64,000 bases of DNA, taken from a marine gamma proteobacterium HTCC2143. GTDB lineage: Bacteria; Pseudomonadota; Gammaproteobacteria; Pseudomonadales; Dasaniaceae. Location of the stretch: contig AAVT01000007.1 in the NCBI GenBank assembly GCA_000169075.1, positions 1-64,000 on the forward strand. Reading direction: 5' to 3'. Under the pieces are notes generated by a model that worked only from the letters and a program-made list of their open reading frames with translations, did no database searches and was not told the DNA's origin. The translations under genes were made by a program, and so were the position numbers. Shown piece after piece: positions 16,244 through 27,739 of this stretch; the stretch's first letter is position 1, and every line of letters begins with the position of its first letter.

Positions 16244-18325
16244 TCAATGTACATCTTTCCAGTATTCGCGGTTCAACAGGTAAGCAAACACAAAGAATAA
16301 ACCGATGAACAGCAGTACAAAAATCCCAATACGTTTACGGTCTTCTTTAATCGGCTCGGCTACATACGCAAGAAAATTAACCAGGTCATAGATGGTCTCA
16401 TCGAACTCTTCTGGACTTAACGTCCCTTCTTCAACGATGACCGTACGCCCGCAAGGGTTCAATGCAGCACCCTCATCATCGAACAATTTCTCTTCCCCTG
16501 TCAATTCGTCACGTCTAATACCGCCATTGGCAGCGAAAGCAGAGCCTGGCGCGCATTCTGCCATACCTTGCAGCTCTAGTAAGACATGCGGCATACCGAC
16601 ATCTTTAAAGACTCGATTATTGACACCGTAAGGTCTACTAGGGTCTGCGTAAAACGTACGCAGATAGGTATATAGCCAATCAGTACCGCGGGACCGGGCA
16701 ACCAACGTCAAATCAGGTGGAGCCGCGCCAAACCACTTTTTTGAAAGGGTTTCCGGCATCGCATTTTCCATCAGGTCACCAATTCTATTGGACCCTTCTA
16801 TCTCGTTCGACATCCCCTCAAACTTGAGGTGTGATTGAAATAATGCCAACGGCACTCCAATATCATTGGCGGTACGTTCATAACGAGCGTATTTCATTGA
16901 ATGACAGCCCATGCAATAGTTCATATAAACTTGAGCACCTCGCTGCAACGAAGCCTGGTTAGTAGCGTCAACGTCGATACTATCGCAGACCTCCATAGTG
17001 CCGCATTCGTTTTCTGATGCACCCACGGCTTTCAATGGCAATGTTGCTAACAATAAAATTACAAACAACGTAGCGATAGAGCCCCACAAACCCATACCGC
17101 CAGTTTCGGGAGTGCGTTCGGGAACAGGCTTGGTTTTTTCAAGCGACGTCCAAACGGGCATAAAGATAAAGAAACCAAAGTAAATGACCGTGCAAATCTG
17201 CGCCAAAATGGTTCTCTCAGGCGTCGGTGCTTTAACACCTAACACACCAAGAATGATAAATGCCGATGCAAATATGACGATCGATATTTTGGTGCCCATG
17301 CCGCGGTAGCGCCAGGATTTAACTGGGCTACGATCTAGCCATGGCAGCAAGAACAAAATAGCAACAGAGCTGGCAAAAGCAATAAACCCTAGTAACTTGT
17401 CAGGAACCGCTCGCAGCACCGAATAAAACGGTGTGAAATACCAGACCGGGGCTATATGCTCTGGAGTTTTCAATGAATTTGCGATCTCAAAATTCGGCTT
17501 CTCTATAAAATACCCCCCCATCTCGGGAGCAAAGAACACGATTGCAGAGAAGGCGGCCAAAAATACGGCAATGGCCTGCAGGTCATGGACCGTGTAGTAC
17601 GGATGGAAGGCAACACCATCCAACGGTATACCCTTCTCGTCTTTATGCTTTTTAATATCGACGCCGTCGGGGTTGTTTGAACCCACTTCGTGCAGCGCCA
17701 ATAAGTGCAACACAACCAAAGCTAATAATACGATCGGCAAAGCCACTACATGCAGCGCAAAGAAGCGGTTAAGCGTAACACCTGAAAGTAAGAAGTCACC
17801 TCGAATCCATTCTACAATAGCGTCACCGAAAACAGGAATCGCGCCAAACAAAGAAATAATAACCTGCGCACCCCAGTAAGACATTTGTCCCCAAGGCAAA
17901 ACATAACCCACAAACGCTTCAGCCATCAGCGCGACGAATATACACATGCCGAACAGCCAAACTAGCTCGCGAGGCTTTTTATAGGACCCGTACAACAAAG
18001 CCCGAAACATGTGAAGGTAGATAACGAAGAAAAACGCAGACGCACCCGTCGAGTGCATATAGCGAATAATCCAACCGTATTCAACATCACGCATGATGTA
18101 CTCTACAGAATTAAATGCCCCCTCAGCAGTTGGGGTGTAGCTCATAGTTAACCAAACGCCAGTAAGTAGCTGATTGACCAACACTAACAGCGACAAAACG
18201 CCGAAGAAGTACCAGAAATTAAAGTTTTTTGGCGCATAATAGGCGCCCATATGGGTGTTCCAAGCGCGAACAATTGGCAGACGATCGTCAACCCAGTCTC
18301 TCAATCCTACTAACATATTGATCAT
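16244..18325 (-). CDS. petBC: Fused cytochrome b - cytochrome c1 of the bc1 complex
   Basis: A single 693-codon frame. Residues 1 to about 405 are a complete cytochrome b with heme-b histidines H91, H105, H192 and H207 and eight membrane helices (Qo motif PVWY at 293-296). After the usual cytochrome b end (SLEKTKPVPERT) the frame runs directly into a signal-peptide-like helix (MGLWGSIATLFVILLLATLP, 411-430) and cytochrome c1: CMGCH heme site (471-475), AAPPDLTLVARSRG, and a C-terminal anchor ending LNREYWKDVH. No stop or good ribosome site separates the parts. In Bradyrhizobium FbcH a similar precursor is cleaved into cyt b and c1. The start overlaps the petA stop by one base (TAATG). Confidence 0.93.
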   Translation of the reverse strand: MINMLVGLRDWVDDRLPIVRAWNTHMGAYYAPKNFNFWYFFGVLSLLVLVNQLLTGVWLTMSYTPTAEGAFNSVEYIMRDVEYGWIIRYMHSTGASAFFFVIYLHMFRALLYGSYKKPRELVWLFGMCIFVALMAEAFVGYVLPWGQMSYWGAQVIISLFGAIPVFGDAIVEWIRGDFLLSGVTLNRFFALHVVALPIVLLALVVLHLLALHEVGSNNPDGVDIKKHKDEKGIPLDGVAFHPYYTVHDLQAIAVFLAAFSAIVFFAPEMGGYFIEKPNFEIANSLKTPEHIAPVWYFTPFYSVLRAVPDKLLGFIAFASSVAILFLLPWLDRSPVKSWRYRGMGTKISIVIFASAFIILGVLGVKAPTPERTILAQICTVIYFGFFIFMPVWTSLEKTKPVPERTPETGGMGLWGSIATLFVILLLATLPLKAVGASENECGTMEVCDSIDVDATNQASLQRGAQVYMNYCMGCHSMKYARYERTANDIGVPLALFQSHLKFEGMSNEIEGSNRIGDLMENAMPETLSKKWFGAAPPDLTLVARSRGTDWLYTYLRTFYADPSRPYGVNNRVFKDVGMPHVLLELQGMAECAPGSAFAANGGIRRDELTGEEKLFDDEGAALNPCGRTVIVEEGTLSPEEFDETIYDLVNFLAYVAEPIKEDRKRIGIFVLLFIGLFFVFAYLLNREYWKDVH

Positions 18326-18927
18326 TAGGCTGTCTCCTGATCCACACCGATTACTATTACAACGTCGCTTTCAAACGAATAGGGCGGTACTACGAGGTTA
18401 TCCGACGCAGGCACACCGCTATATACGCGACCGGACAAATCAAACATAGAGCCATGGCAAGGACAGAAAAAACCACCGACCCAATCACTACCATCGCTGG
18501 TTGGCACGGTATCCACCTCAGGCCGATACTTTGGTGCACACCCCAGGTGCGTGCAGAGTCCGACTAGCACCATGTATTCTGAATTAATAGCCCGCTCTTT
18601 ACCGCTAATGTAGAGAGGCTGCTGACTGGGGTTTTCCGAATCCGGATCCTTCAGAGAACCATCAAGCTCAGCCAACTGCGCTACTGCCTCAGCCGTACGA
18701 CGGACGACATACACAGGCTTGCCACGCCATTCGACGACCTTCATCTCGCCAGGCTCAAGACGGCTGATATCAAATTTAACCGGAGCGCCTGCAGCTTTCG
18801 CCTTGGCACTAGGGTTCCAAGACCCAACAAATGGTACAGCTACACCCACGACCCCAGCAGCACCCACCACAGAGGTGGCCGCTGTTAGAAAGCGTCGCCG
18901 AGTAGTATTAACGCCGTCATTACTCAT
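18325..18927 (-). CDS. petA: Ubiquinol-cytochrome c reductase Rieske iron-sulfur subunit
   Basis: 200 residues. A twin-arginine signal-anchor (TTRRRFLTAATSVVGAAGVV) is followed by the Rieske domain with CTHLGC and FFCPCHGSMFDLSGRV, which bind the 2Fe-2S cluster. It accepts an electron from ubiquinol at the Qo site and passes it to cytochrome c1. First gene of the petA-petBC operon, translationally coupled to the fused b/c1 gene. Confidence 0.97.
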   Translation of the reverse strand: MSNDGVNTTRRRFLTAATSVVGAAGVVGVAVPFVGSWNPSAKAKAAGAPVKFDISRLEPGEMKVVEWRGKPVYVVRRTAEAVAQLAELDGSLKDPDSENPSQQPLYISGKERAINSEYMVLVGLCTHLGCAPKYRPEVDTVPTSDGSDWVGGFFCPCHGSMFDLSGRVYSGVPASDNLVVPPYSFESDVVIVIGVDQETA

Positions 18928-19279
18928 GACGTAATCCCCCTACAGACTTACTATATTTAAACCAGGTCTAACCGAAATACTGACGGAATCTTCGACTAAC
19001 AGACCAGATAATTGAAAAGCTTTTGATAACTCCAAACGGTCACCCGAATGGAGCCAAATAGTAAAGAAGTTAGCCCCTGCTTACAAGAATTTACCCCTGA
19101 AAATTGAAGGGCTTCTCGAAATATGTCAAATAAGTTCAAAGACCTACCCAACGGCTAACAATACTCAAAATGCAGTCATAAAAAAACGCCCAGACTGAAG
19201 CAATCGTGGACGTTTTTTGCGAGGACCCGAAGCTGAAAATTCCAACAACCGCCCTCTAATTTCGAAAACAAGCCACCAA
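18928..19279. other. Intergenic region between the bc1 operon and rpsI
   Basis: About 350 bases holding the rpsI terminator (19179-19218) and presumably the petA promoter, which I could not fix. No gene is seen. Confidence 0.5.
19179..19218 (-). terminator. Intrinsic terminator of the rplM-rpsI operon
   Basis: On the minus strand ACGTCCA and TGGGCGT pair (one G-U) around a 14-base loop, followed by TTTTTTTAT. About 60 bases past the rpsI stop. Confidence 0.75.
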
Positions 19280-19672
19280 TTAACGTTTCGAGAACTGTGG
19301 CTTCTTACGCGCTTTGCGCAAACCAACTTTCTTACGCTCAACTTCACGTGAATCGCGAGTAACATAACCCTCGGCACGCAGTGGTCCACGTAAGGTTTCA
19401 TCATATTCCATCAGTGCACGCGTAATACCGTGACGAATAGCGCCTGCCTGTCCAAAACTGCCGCCGCCGGCAACAGTTACGTTCAGGTCAAACTTGTCAA
19501 TCATTTCAACAAGCTCAAGAGGCTGACGAACAATCATTCGCGCTACTTCACGACCAAAATACTGATCGATAGAACGCTTATTAATAGTAATTTCACCTGA
19601 ACCGGACTTCAGAAATACGCGCGCTGTTGAAGTCTTGCGACGACCGGTACCGTAATATTGAGTGGCTGCCAT
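19280..19672 (-). CDS. rpsI: 30S ribosomal protein S9
   Basis: 130 residues. The N-terminus [20 protein letters not shown], the block [16 protein letters not shown] and the C-terminal tail [11 protein letters not shown], which reaches the P site, are characteristic. It follows rplM by 11 bases in the universal L13-S9 operon. Confidence 0.98.
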   Translation of the reverse strand: MAATQYYGTGRRKTSTARVFLKSGSGEITINKRSIDQYFGREVARMIVRQPLELVEMIDKFDLNVTVAGGGSFGQAGAIRHGITRALMEYDETLRGPLRAEGYVTRDSREVERKKVGLRKARKKPQFSKR

Positions 19673-19683
19673 AGATCTGTCCG

Positions 19684-20112
19684 TTAAATATCAAGAGTTT
19701 GTGGCTGTTGTGCAGCATGGGAATGTTCGCTGCCAGCAAATACTTTTAGCTTTTTAAGCATTGTGCGACCCAGCGGATTGTGTGGCAACATACCTTTTAC
19801 TGCGGTATGCAGAACACGCTCTGGCGCTTTCTCGATTTGCTTTTCAAAACTGATTGACTTCAGGCTGCCGATATAACCTGTGTGATGATAATACATCTTG
19901 TCTTTTGCCTTGTTGCCAGTTACGACAACCTTTTCGGCATTGACCACTACGATGTAATCACCGGTATCGACATGCGGTGTATATTCTGCTTTGTGCTTGC
20001 CACGCAAGCGATGAGCGATTTCTGCTGCAAGACGGCCCAAGGTTTTGCCATCGGCATCAACCAAGAACCAATCTCGTTTAACAGAATCCGCGTTTGCACT
20101 AAAGGTTTTCAT
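19684..20112 (-). CDS. rplM: 50S ribosomal protein L13
   Basis: 142 residues, starting [20 protein letters not shown], with [33 protein letters not shown] and [12 protein letters not shown]. First gene of the rplM-rpsI operon. About 195 bases separate it from zapE upstream; a leader element could be there, but I see no clear one. Confidence 0.98.
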   Translation of the reverse strand: MKTFSANADSVKRDWFLVDADGKTLGRLAAEIAHRLRGKHKAEYTPHVDTGDYIVVVNAEKVVVTGNKAKDKMYYHHTGYIGSLKSISFEKQIEKAPERVLHTAVKGMLPHNPLGRTMLKKLKVFAGSEHSHAAQQPQTLDI

Positions 20113-20307
20113 CTATACCTCATCTTATGAAGGCGCTACTAGCTTAAGAGCTGGGACCCGTATTTACGAAGAGCGCGAATTCTACAGAGCTACTGTTAAT
20201 TTATCAAGTGGTATCACAGGAAAAGCGCAGGTTTTTACTGATCAATCCTACCCACGGACAAAGCACCGCCACATTTCGCACAGCACATACACTAAAACCC
20301 GGTGGAT

Positions 20308-21420
20308 CTAGGGTTTATGACCCCTGGCAAGATAGTCGTGAGACTGCATTTCTAATAGTCGGCTCTGTGTCCGCTCAAATTCAAACCTAAGCTTAGTCCC
20401 GATATAAAGCAGCTCAAGAGACACTTCGGCTGACAAAACCAACTTTACATTACGGTCATAAAATTCGTCGACCAAATTGATGAATCGGCGAGCCTGGTTT
20501 TCCGTTGTTATCGACATTTGTGGAATATTGCTGATCAGCACGGCATGAAACTCCCTTGCTAGCTCAATATAGTCATTTTGGCTTCGAGGACCGTCACACA
20601 ACTCCTTAAATTCGAACCAAGCCACATCATCGGATACGCAAAGAGCAACAATTGAACGCCCTTCAACCTCCAGCGGTTGATTGCGTCGAATATGCTCCGC
20701 ATCAGGATTCAAACGGGTAAATGAGCGCTCCAAACTTTTGTCTGCATCACTATCCAGAGGATAGTGATATAACTCGGCCTGCTCCAGGGCTCTCAGGCGA
20801 TAATCGGTACCGCCATCGACATTAACAACCTCTGTATGCTGATTAATTAACGCAATAGCCGGCAGAAAGCGACTTCTCTGCAAACCGTCTCGATAGAGCC
20901 CATCAGGAACAATATTCGATGTTGCTACCAGCGTAACTCCGCGCTCAAACAACTGCTCAAACAAACCCCCAAGAATCATCGCATCCGTAATATCGGAAAC
21001 AAAAAACTCATCGAAACAGATAACCCGGGTTTCGCTAGCCAGTTTTTCAGCAATCAGATTCAGCGGGTTTTTCTTTCCCCCTAGGGCTTTTAGCTCCTTG
21101 TGGACGCGCTGCATGAAGCGATGAAAATGAACCCTCATTTTCTGTTCAAACGGTAACGAGTCGTAGAATGCATCCATTAAATAAGTTTTGCCTCGTCCAA
21201 CACCACCCCAGAAATACAAGCCTTTGATTGGCTGAGCGGGCACCGGAGCCTTGAAACCGGATAACAAACGACTGAACACCCCCCGTGTTGGCTTATCATT
21301 GAGACTTGCCATCAGGCGTTCATACAGATCCTGTAAATGTTCGACAGCCCGCGCCTGGGAGGCGTCGTGAGAGAAGTCGAGTTGCTGCAAGTCTGACTGA
21401 TATCGCTCTGAAGGAGTCAT
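20308..21420 (-). CDS. zapE: Cell division protein ZapE (AFG1-like ATPase)
   Basis: A P-loop ATPase that acts at the Z-ring late in division. 370 residues: MTPSERYQSDLQQLDFSHD at the start, Walker A GGVGRGKTYLMDAFYDSLP, then VHFHRFMQRVHKELK, Walker B VICFDEFFVSDITDAM, TLVATSNIVPDGLYRDGL and RRFINLVDEFYDRNVKLVLS. Stands before rplM, as in Pseudomonas, and is divergent from zapG. Confidence 0.96.
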   Translation of the reverse strand: MTPSERYQSDLQQLDFSHDASQARAVEHLQDLYERLMASLNDKPTRGVFSRLLSGFKAPVPAQPIKGLYFWGGVGRGKTYLMDAFYDSLPFEQKMRVHFHRFMQRVHKELKALGGKKNPLNLIAEKLASETRVICFDEFFVSDITDAMILGGLFEQLFERGVTLVATSNIVPDGLYRDGLQRSRFLPAIALINQHTEVVNVDGGTDYRLRALEQAELYHYPLDSDADKSLERSFTRLNPDAEHIRRNQPLEVEGRSIVALCVSDDVAWFEFKELCDGPRSQNDYIELAREFHAVLISNIPQMSITTENQARRFINLVDEFYDRNVKLVLSAEVSLELLYIGTKLRFEFERTQSRLLEMQSHDYLARGHKP

Positions 21421-21572
21421 ATCGATTTTTCATTAATCCTATTGATTGAAAAGCCGCAACTCTACCGACATATATCGGTCATGGCAATTGACGACAAAAC
21501 ATCATTACAAATACTTTCCGGGACTAACCCGGTATACAATGACGTCGACACTTTCTTTAAAAGGACTTACCC

Positions 21573-22115
21573 GTGTACCCACTAGAATTCGTTATACCTG
21601 TTGCCGTTGGTGCGGCTGTTGTCGGAGTAATTATTGGTTATTTAGCGTCTAAAAAAATGGGGGCCTCCCTTAAGGCACAAGCCCTGCTGCAGCAACAAAT
21701 AGAAGAACTTCAGAAACAACAGCAAAATTATCGAAGTGAAGTGAGTGATCACTTTGTCGAGACGGCGCAACTGTTTAATCAACTGACCAACAGTTATCGC
21801 GATGTCCACAATCACCTCGCAGAGGGTGCTCAAAAATTAGCAGGGGAGTCTGCCACCAATACCCTAGCAGCGCTGTCTGACGAAAGCCGGTCAATGCTGA
21901 CCGCCGAAAATGATATAACTCCTCACAATAATGACACCATCGAAATCGACAACCTCAGCGCCAATAGCGAGGACGATGAGCTCGAAAAAAAGTCACAACA
22001 AGCAGAAACAGAAACAGAAACAGAAACAGAAACAGAAGTCATTATCGGCAGAGAAAATGGCTCACAGTCCTATTCTCCCGGCAGTTATCCCGCAGATACT
22101 GACACGCGTCAATGA
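21573..22115 (+). CDS. zapG: ZapG/YhcB (DUF1043) inner-membrane division protein
   Basis: 180 residues from a GTG start at 21573. One N-terminal membrane helix (FVIPVAVGAAVVGVIIGYLA) is followed by a coiled coil (SLKAQALLQQQIEELQKQQQ), then the family block VSDHFVETAQLFNQLTNSYR and DVHNHLAEGAQKL. YhcB links elongasome and divisome. The C-terminal third is disordered and acidic, with a Thr-Glu repeat encoded by a hexanucleotide repeat. Divergent from zapE. Confidence 0.9.
   Translation: MYPLEFVIPVAVGAAVVGVIIGYLASKKMGASLKAQALLQQQIEELQKQQQNYRSEVSDHFVETAQLFNQLTNSYRDVHNHLAEGAQKLAGESATNTLAALSDESRSMLTAENDITPHNNDTIEIDNLSANSEDDELEKKSQQAETETETETETEVIIGRENGSQSYSPGSYPADTDTRQ
22003..22038 (+). repeat. 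Hexanucleotide tandem repeat in zapG
   Basis: Five perfect copies of CAGAAA and a sixth degenerate copy (CAGAAG). It encodes alternating Thr-Glu. The unit is a multiple of three, so copy-number change would alter tail length but not frame. Confidence 0.9.
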
Positions 22116-22140
22116 AAATCCGGTCTCGTAGTGATCGCGA

Positions 22141-22902
22141 TCAGGCTGGATTATCAATGTCGATAAAGGCGTACTCTAGATTGAATTGTTTAGCCAGATA
22201 CTCACCCACACCCTGCACTCCATATCGCTCGGTGGCATGATGCCCCGCTGCGATATAATGCACGCCCAACTCCCTGGCACTATGCACGGTGGGCTCTGAT
22301 ATTTCTCCTGAAAGATAAGCATCTGCCCCAGCCATCGCCGCCTGCTCAATATAACCCTGCGCTGAACCGGTGCACCAAGCAATCGTGTGAATCAGATGAT
22401 CACCGCCCTCAACAACTTGCGGCTCTCTGCCCAGAGCCTCAGCAACTACCAGCCCAAATCGCTCAGCAGAGAGCGGCTTATTCAATCGCCCAATACTACC
22501 GACAGAATAGGGATTTCCGGGTTCCAGTCCGCCCGTGATTTCTATGTTGAGCTGGTCTGCCAGCAGCGCATTATTGCCCAATGTTGGATGGGCATCGAGA
22601 GGAAGGTGGTAGGCAATCAGATTTACGCCATTTTCAATGAGCTTTCTCAAACGCCGATACTTCATGCCGACAACGGTTGGATCTTCACCTTTCCAGAAAA
22701 ATCCATGATGGACTAGTATGGCGTCAGCTCCCTCTTCCACCGCCCTATCAATAAAAGCCTGACAGGCCGTTACGCCGGCTATTAACTTGGAAATTGACTG
22801 GACGCCCTCAACCTGCAAACCATTTGGGCAATAGTCGCTAAACATTTCGGGCTTTAACAATTCGTTGGCAGTGGCTATTAATACACTTCTATCAACAGGC
22901 AT
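22141..22902 (-). CDS. Nif3-like dinuclear metal-centre protein
   Basis: 253 residues, NIF3/YbgI family hexameric protein of unsettled function (sometimes annotated as GTP cyclohydrolase type 2 homologue). Metal-ligand blocks are visible: LVHHGFFW, YHLPLDAHP and, near the C-terminus, AAGHHATERYGVQ. The N-terminus FSDYCPNGLQVEG is also diagnostic. Divergent from the algW-like protease as in Pseudomonas. Confidence 0.93.
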   Translation of the reverse strand: MPVDRSVLIATANELLKPEMFSDYCPNGLQVEGVQSISKLIAGVTACQAFIDRAVEEGADAILVHHGFFWKGEDPTVVGMKYRRLRKLIENGVNLIAYHLPLDAHPTLGNNALLADQLNIEITGGLEPGNPYSVGSIGRLNKPLSAERFGLVVAEALGREPQVVEGGDHLIHTIAWCTGSAQGYIEQAAMAGADAYLSGEISEPTVHSARELGVHYIAAGHHATERYGVQGVGEYLAKQFNLEYAFIDIDNPA

Positions 22903-23155
22903 ACAATGTACCGATATTGAACTTCAGAGCACGCATCTTATTTCCCCTGCGGAAGTTTAACAAGCGTCAACGCCGAGGAAACAACAGCCAGCAGATGCCG
23001 CGGGAACGTGACCCTTTATAGATCATCATGTAAACTGCAAGCCAAACAACGCCAACGGCGCTTTTAATCATCGCGCCATTATTTCAGTAAACATTGAAAA
23101 AGCGGCAAGATCACCCAGGGTCGCGATGACAATAGCTGGCTGAGAAGAACATAAA

Positions 23156-24304
23156 ATGATTCGTCTTTACCCATTAGTTCTATTTTTGCGCTGGCCGGTT
23201 GTTGTTGGCCTACTGACCGCCATCATCGTTCTCGATTTTTTCCCGGACCTAGTTACCCGGCAGCCCAGCATCAAACCGTCGTCTTTTGCGACGCCATTAC
23301 CCGTAAGCAGCCCCCACTCTTACTCAGCCGCGGTGAAACGTGCAGCCCCTGCAGTTGTCAACATATACACCAGCAAAATCGTCAAGCAAAAGCGACCATC
23401 GCCGCTACAGAAATATTTTTTGAATAGAAACAGTCCACAACAAAAACAACAAGACCGGGTCCAGCGCAGTCTGGGGTCGGGGATTATCATCAACCCGGAC
23501 GGCTATATTCTGACCAACAATCATGTCATAAAAGATGCCATTGAAATTCGCGTTCAATTGCAAGATGGACGGGAAGCATTGGCGTCGGTGGTCGGAACCG
23601 ACCCGGAAACCGACCTCGCTGCACTTAAAATCAATCTGGATAAACTTGAGAACATCCCCATTGGCGATCCATCACAAGCAATGGTCGGTGATGTCGTTTT
23701 AGCAATAGGCAATCCCTATGGATTTGGACACACTGTTACCCAGGGAATTATCAGCGCAACTGGTCGCTACGGACTCCGTCTGACGGCCTATGAAGGCTAT
23801 ATCCAGACTGATGCAGCAATTAATCCTGGCAACTCAGGAGGCGCCCTTGTTGATGCCCAAGGGAATCTACTTGGCATCAATACCGTCATCCAAACCAGCT
23901 CCGGCGGCTCGCAAGGTATCGGCCTGGCAATACCCTCAGACTTGGCACTGCGTATCATGTCAGACCTCATTCAATACGGTAAGGCCATTCGGGGCTGGCT
24001 AGGGGTTGAAGTCCCCGAGTCCATTCCTGCGGAAATCGCCGAGCAATACAGCCTTGCGCCTAACACAGGTATTATTATCACCAGTCTATATCCTGGTGGT
24101 CCAGCAGAGGCAAGCGGGTTATTACTGGGTGATATTATCACCAGTATAAATGGTCAGGCCGTCAACAATGGGCAGGTGGCCATGAACTTTATCGCTGCCA
24201 CCAGACCTAGTGAAACCGTGGCCTTTGAGGCACTGAGAGAAGGAAATAGAATCAATATCAGCGTTATGATGGGAAGCCGGCCGCAGCCGACAACCAAACC
24301 CTGA
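23156..24304 (+). CDS. algW: DegS/AlgW-type periplasmic serine protease
   Basis: A membrane-anchored HtrA protease; in pseudomonads AlgW cuts the anti-sigma factor MucA to release the envelope-stress sigma factor. 382 residues: N-terminal anchor (about 5-27); trypsin-like domain with the catalytic triad His123 (TNNHV), Asp153 (ETDLAALKI) and Ser227 (NPGNSGGAL); and one PDZ domain (about 280-375). The single PDZ and the anchor separate it from DegP. Its position beside nif3 and hisD is the pseudomonad one. MucA/RseA-like partners are not in this window. Confidence 0.92.
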   Translation: MIRLYPLVLFLRWPVVVGLLTAIIVLDFFPDLVTRQPSIKPSSFATPLPVSSPHSYSAAVKRAAPAVVNIYTSKIVKQKRPSPLQKYFLNRNSPQQKQQDRVQRSLGSGIIINPDGYILTNNHVIKDAIEIRVQLQDGREALASVVGTDPETDLAALKINLDKLENIPIGDPSQAMVGDVVLAIGNPYGFGHTVTQGIISATGRYGLRLTAYEGYIQTDAAINPGNSGGALVDAQGNLLGINTVIQTSSGGSQGIGLAIPSDLALRIMSDLIQYGKAIRGWLGVEVPESIPAEIAEQYSLAPNTGIIITSLYPGGPAEASGLLLGDIITSINGQAVNNGQVAMNFIAATRPSETVAFEALREGNRINISVMMGSRPQPTTKP

Positions 24305-24318
24305 TTACCAGTGACGGC

Positions 24319-25632
24319 TTAGTCTTTAATTATTCTAAACTCTGCTGACTGCGCATGCGCGGTTAGAGACTCACTTCTCGCCAATATAGAAGCCGTCTTA
24401 CCGAGCACCGAGGCACCTTCTTCAGAGCAGTGAATAATCGAACTGCGCTTCTGAAAATCGTAGACACCTAGAGGCGACGAAAACCTAACCGTCCCCGACG
24501 TTGGCAAAACGTGATTCGGTCCAGCACAATAATCCCCGAGAGCTTCAGAGGTATGGCGCCCCATAAAAATCGCCCCCGCGTGTTTAATCGAAGACAATAA
24601 TGCCTGTGGGTCTGCTACCGACAATTCTAAGTGCTCGGGCGCAATTCGATTACACACTTCCATGGCCTCGGCCATGTCGTCTACTTTAATTAATGCTCCG
24701 CGGCGACTTAGGGATTCGGCAATGATAGATGCCCGCTCCATTGTTGGTAACAGTTTTTGGATACTCTCCTCTACCCGATCAATGAATTTGGCATCAGGAC
24801 AGACCAAAATAGACTGAGCATTTTCGTCGTGCTCTGCCTGTGAAAACAAGTCCATTGCAATCCAGTCAGGGTCTGTTTGACCATCACATATCACCAGAAT
24901 TTCGGATGGACCTGCAATCATATCCAAACCGACTTGGCCAAAAACCTGACGCTTGGCCGTTGCTACAAATATATTGCCAGGGCCCACGATTTTATCAACT
25001 TTAGGAATACTTTCGGTACCATAAGCCAAGGCCGCAATAGCCTGTGCTCCACCGACGGTAAACACGCGATCAACACCTGCAATAGCTGCTGCCGCTATCA
25101 CCACATCCGCCAGCACTCCAGCGGGGGTTGGAGTGACCATAATGATTTCTTCGACACCCGCTACCTTGGCAGGAATAACATCCATCAACACCGTTGACGG
25201 ATAGGCGGCCTTACCACCGGGAACATACACGCCAACTTTCTCTAAAGCCGTTATTTGCTGCCCCAGAACGGTGCCATCAGTCTCAGTGTAAGACCAGGAT
25301 TCCTGCCTCTGATGCTGATGGTATTTGCGAATCCTGTTTGCAGCAAGCTCCAACGCCTGACGCTGCTCAGCCGTTATCGCTGCCAAAGATTGAGCAATCT
25401 TTGCCTGAGATAACTCCAACTCAGTAATAGAGCCAGCCTGCATATTGTCAAACCGGTTATTATAACGAAGTAACGCCTGATCACCTTCTGCCTTAACTGC
25501 CGAGATAATTTCTTCCACTGCAGCAACCACTGAGAGATCAGAAACTGCATCCCAACTCAACAGTGCTGTTAACTGTGAATCAAAATCGATTTGTTGAGTG
25601 TCTAGCCTCGCAACAGCGAATGACTTACTCAT
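24319..25632 (-). CDS. hisD: Histidinol dehydrogenase
   Basis: Catalyses the last two oxidations from L-histidinol to L-histidine using NAD and zinc. Blocks: [71 protein letters not shown] and [15 protein letters not shown]. The frame is open to 25656, but the ATG at 25632 overlaps the hisG stop (ATGAGTAA), a typical coupled start, giving 437 residues. Convergent with algW, 14 bases apart. Confidence 0.96.
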   Translation of the reverse strand: MSKSFAVARLDTQQIDFDSQLTALLSWDAVSDLSVVAAVEEIISAVKAEGDQALLRYNNRFDNMQAGSITELELSQAKIAQSLAAITAEQRQALELAANRIRKYHQHQRQESWSYTETDGTVLGQQITALEKVGVYVPGGKAAYPSTVLMDVIPAKVAGVEEIIMVTPTPAGVLADVVIAAAAIAGVDRVFTVGGAQAIAALAYGTESIPKVDKIVGPGNIFVATAKRQVFGQVGLDMIAGPSEILVICDGQTDPDWIAMDLFSQAEHDENAQSILVCPDAKFIDRVEESIQKLLPTMERASIIAESLSRRGALIKVDDMAEAMEVCNRIAPEHLELSVADPQALLSSIKHAGAIFMGRHTSEALGDYCAGPNHVLPTSGTVRFSSPLGVYDFQKRSSIIHCSEEGASVLGKTASILARSESLTAHAQSAEFRIIKD

Positions 25633-26272
25633 GCCTTTCAGCCCCCTTAACCGCATCTGTTAACTGGTCAATAATTTGCTGAATTCGCTGGTACTTTCGT
25701 TTCATTGCAGCACGATTTACCACCAGTCTAGAGCTGACGTTAGCGATCAAATCCCGCGGCTCCATGCCATTCGCTTTTAGCGTGTTACCGGTATCAACAA
25801 TATCAACAATTAAATCAGCCAAATCCATCAACGGGGCTAATTCCATCGCCCCATACAGCTTAATGATATCCCCTTGAATGCCTTTTTCCGCGCAATAATG
25901 CTTGGCAATATTAGTAAACTTGGTGGCAATACGCACCCGCCCTTGCGGTAAACTTTTACCGACTAAACCGGCAGTCATTAAGCGGCACTTTGAAATATTA
26001 AGATCTAATGGCTCATATAAGTCAGCGCCATCGGCCTCGAGTAACATATCTTTTCCAGACACGCCAATATCTGCCGCGCCATGCTGCACATACGTAGGCA
26101 CATCCGATCCCCTGATCACTATCAATTTGATATCAGGCTGATTAGTATCAAAAATTAATTTTCGACTTTGACTGATATCCTCAGTAGGCTCAATTCCCGC
26201 TGCAGCGAACAGAGGAAGAGTTTCTTTCAGGATACGACCTTTTGTTAACGCAATAACTACTTGTTGATCCAT
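25625..26272 (-). CDS. hisG: ATP phosphoribosyltransferase, short form
   Basis: First step of histidine synthesis (ATP + PRPP). 215 residues from the ATG at 26272: [60 protein letters not shown] and [12 protein letters not shown]. It lacks the C-terminal regulatory domain of long HisG, so it belongs to the HisG-S class, which needs a HisZ partner; hisZ is not in the window. Overlaps hisD by 8 bases. Confidence 0.96.
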   Translation of the reverse strand: MDQQVVIALTKGRILKETLPLFAAAGIEPTEDISQSRKLIFDTNQPDIKLIVIRGSDVPTYVQHGAADIGVSGKDMLLEADGADLYEPLDLNISKCRLMTAGLVGKSLPQGRVRIATKFTNIAKHYCAEKGIQGDIIKLYGAMELAPLMDLADLIVDIVDTGNTLKANGMEPRDLIANVSSRLVVNRAAMKRKYQRIQQIIDQLTDAVKGAERHE

Positions 26273-26364
26273 GATATGACGATCTGCTAGTAGCCGGTAA
26301 AACAACCGGCCTATTTAATGTTAGATTTAAATATCAGAGTAAAAACGACAGACAGCCGCGCCAA

Positions 26365-27627
<1,263 letters not shown>

Positions 27628-27739
27628 TCAATCAATACCCGTTTGTATTCCTGCTAATTTCTATCACTGACGCCGATCACACCTAAATACTCTACCTGTA
27701 ACAGAACTAAGACGGTTGGTGCACAACTGTCTTCGCCGA

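Noticed and set aside
19165..19404. Minus-strand frame covering the rpsI end
   Set aside because: Out of frame with rpsI and crosses its terminator; no family resemblance.
20113..20307. rplM leader regulatory RNA
   Set aside because: The spacing would allow one, but I could not identify a stable conserved structure by eye.
22003..22038. Phase-variation switch in zapG
   Set aside because: The unit is 6 bp, so slippage cannot turn the gene off by frameshift.
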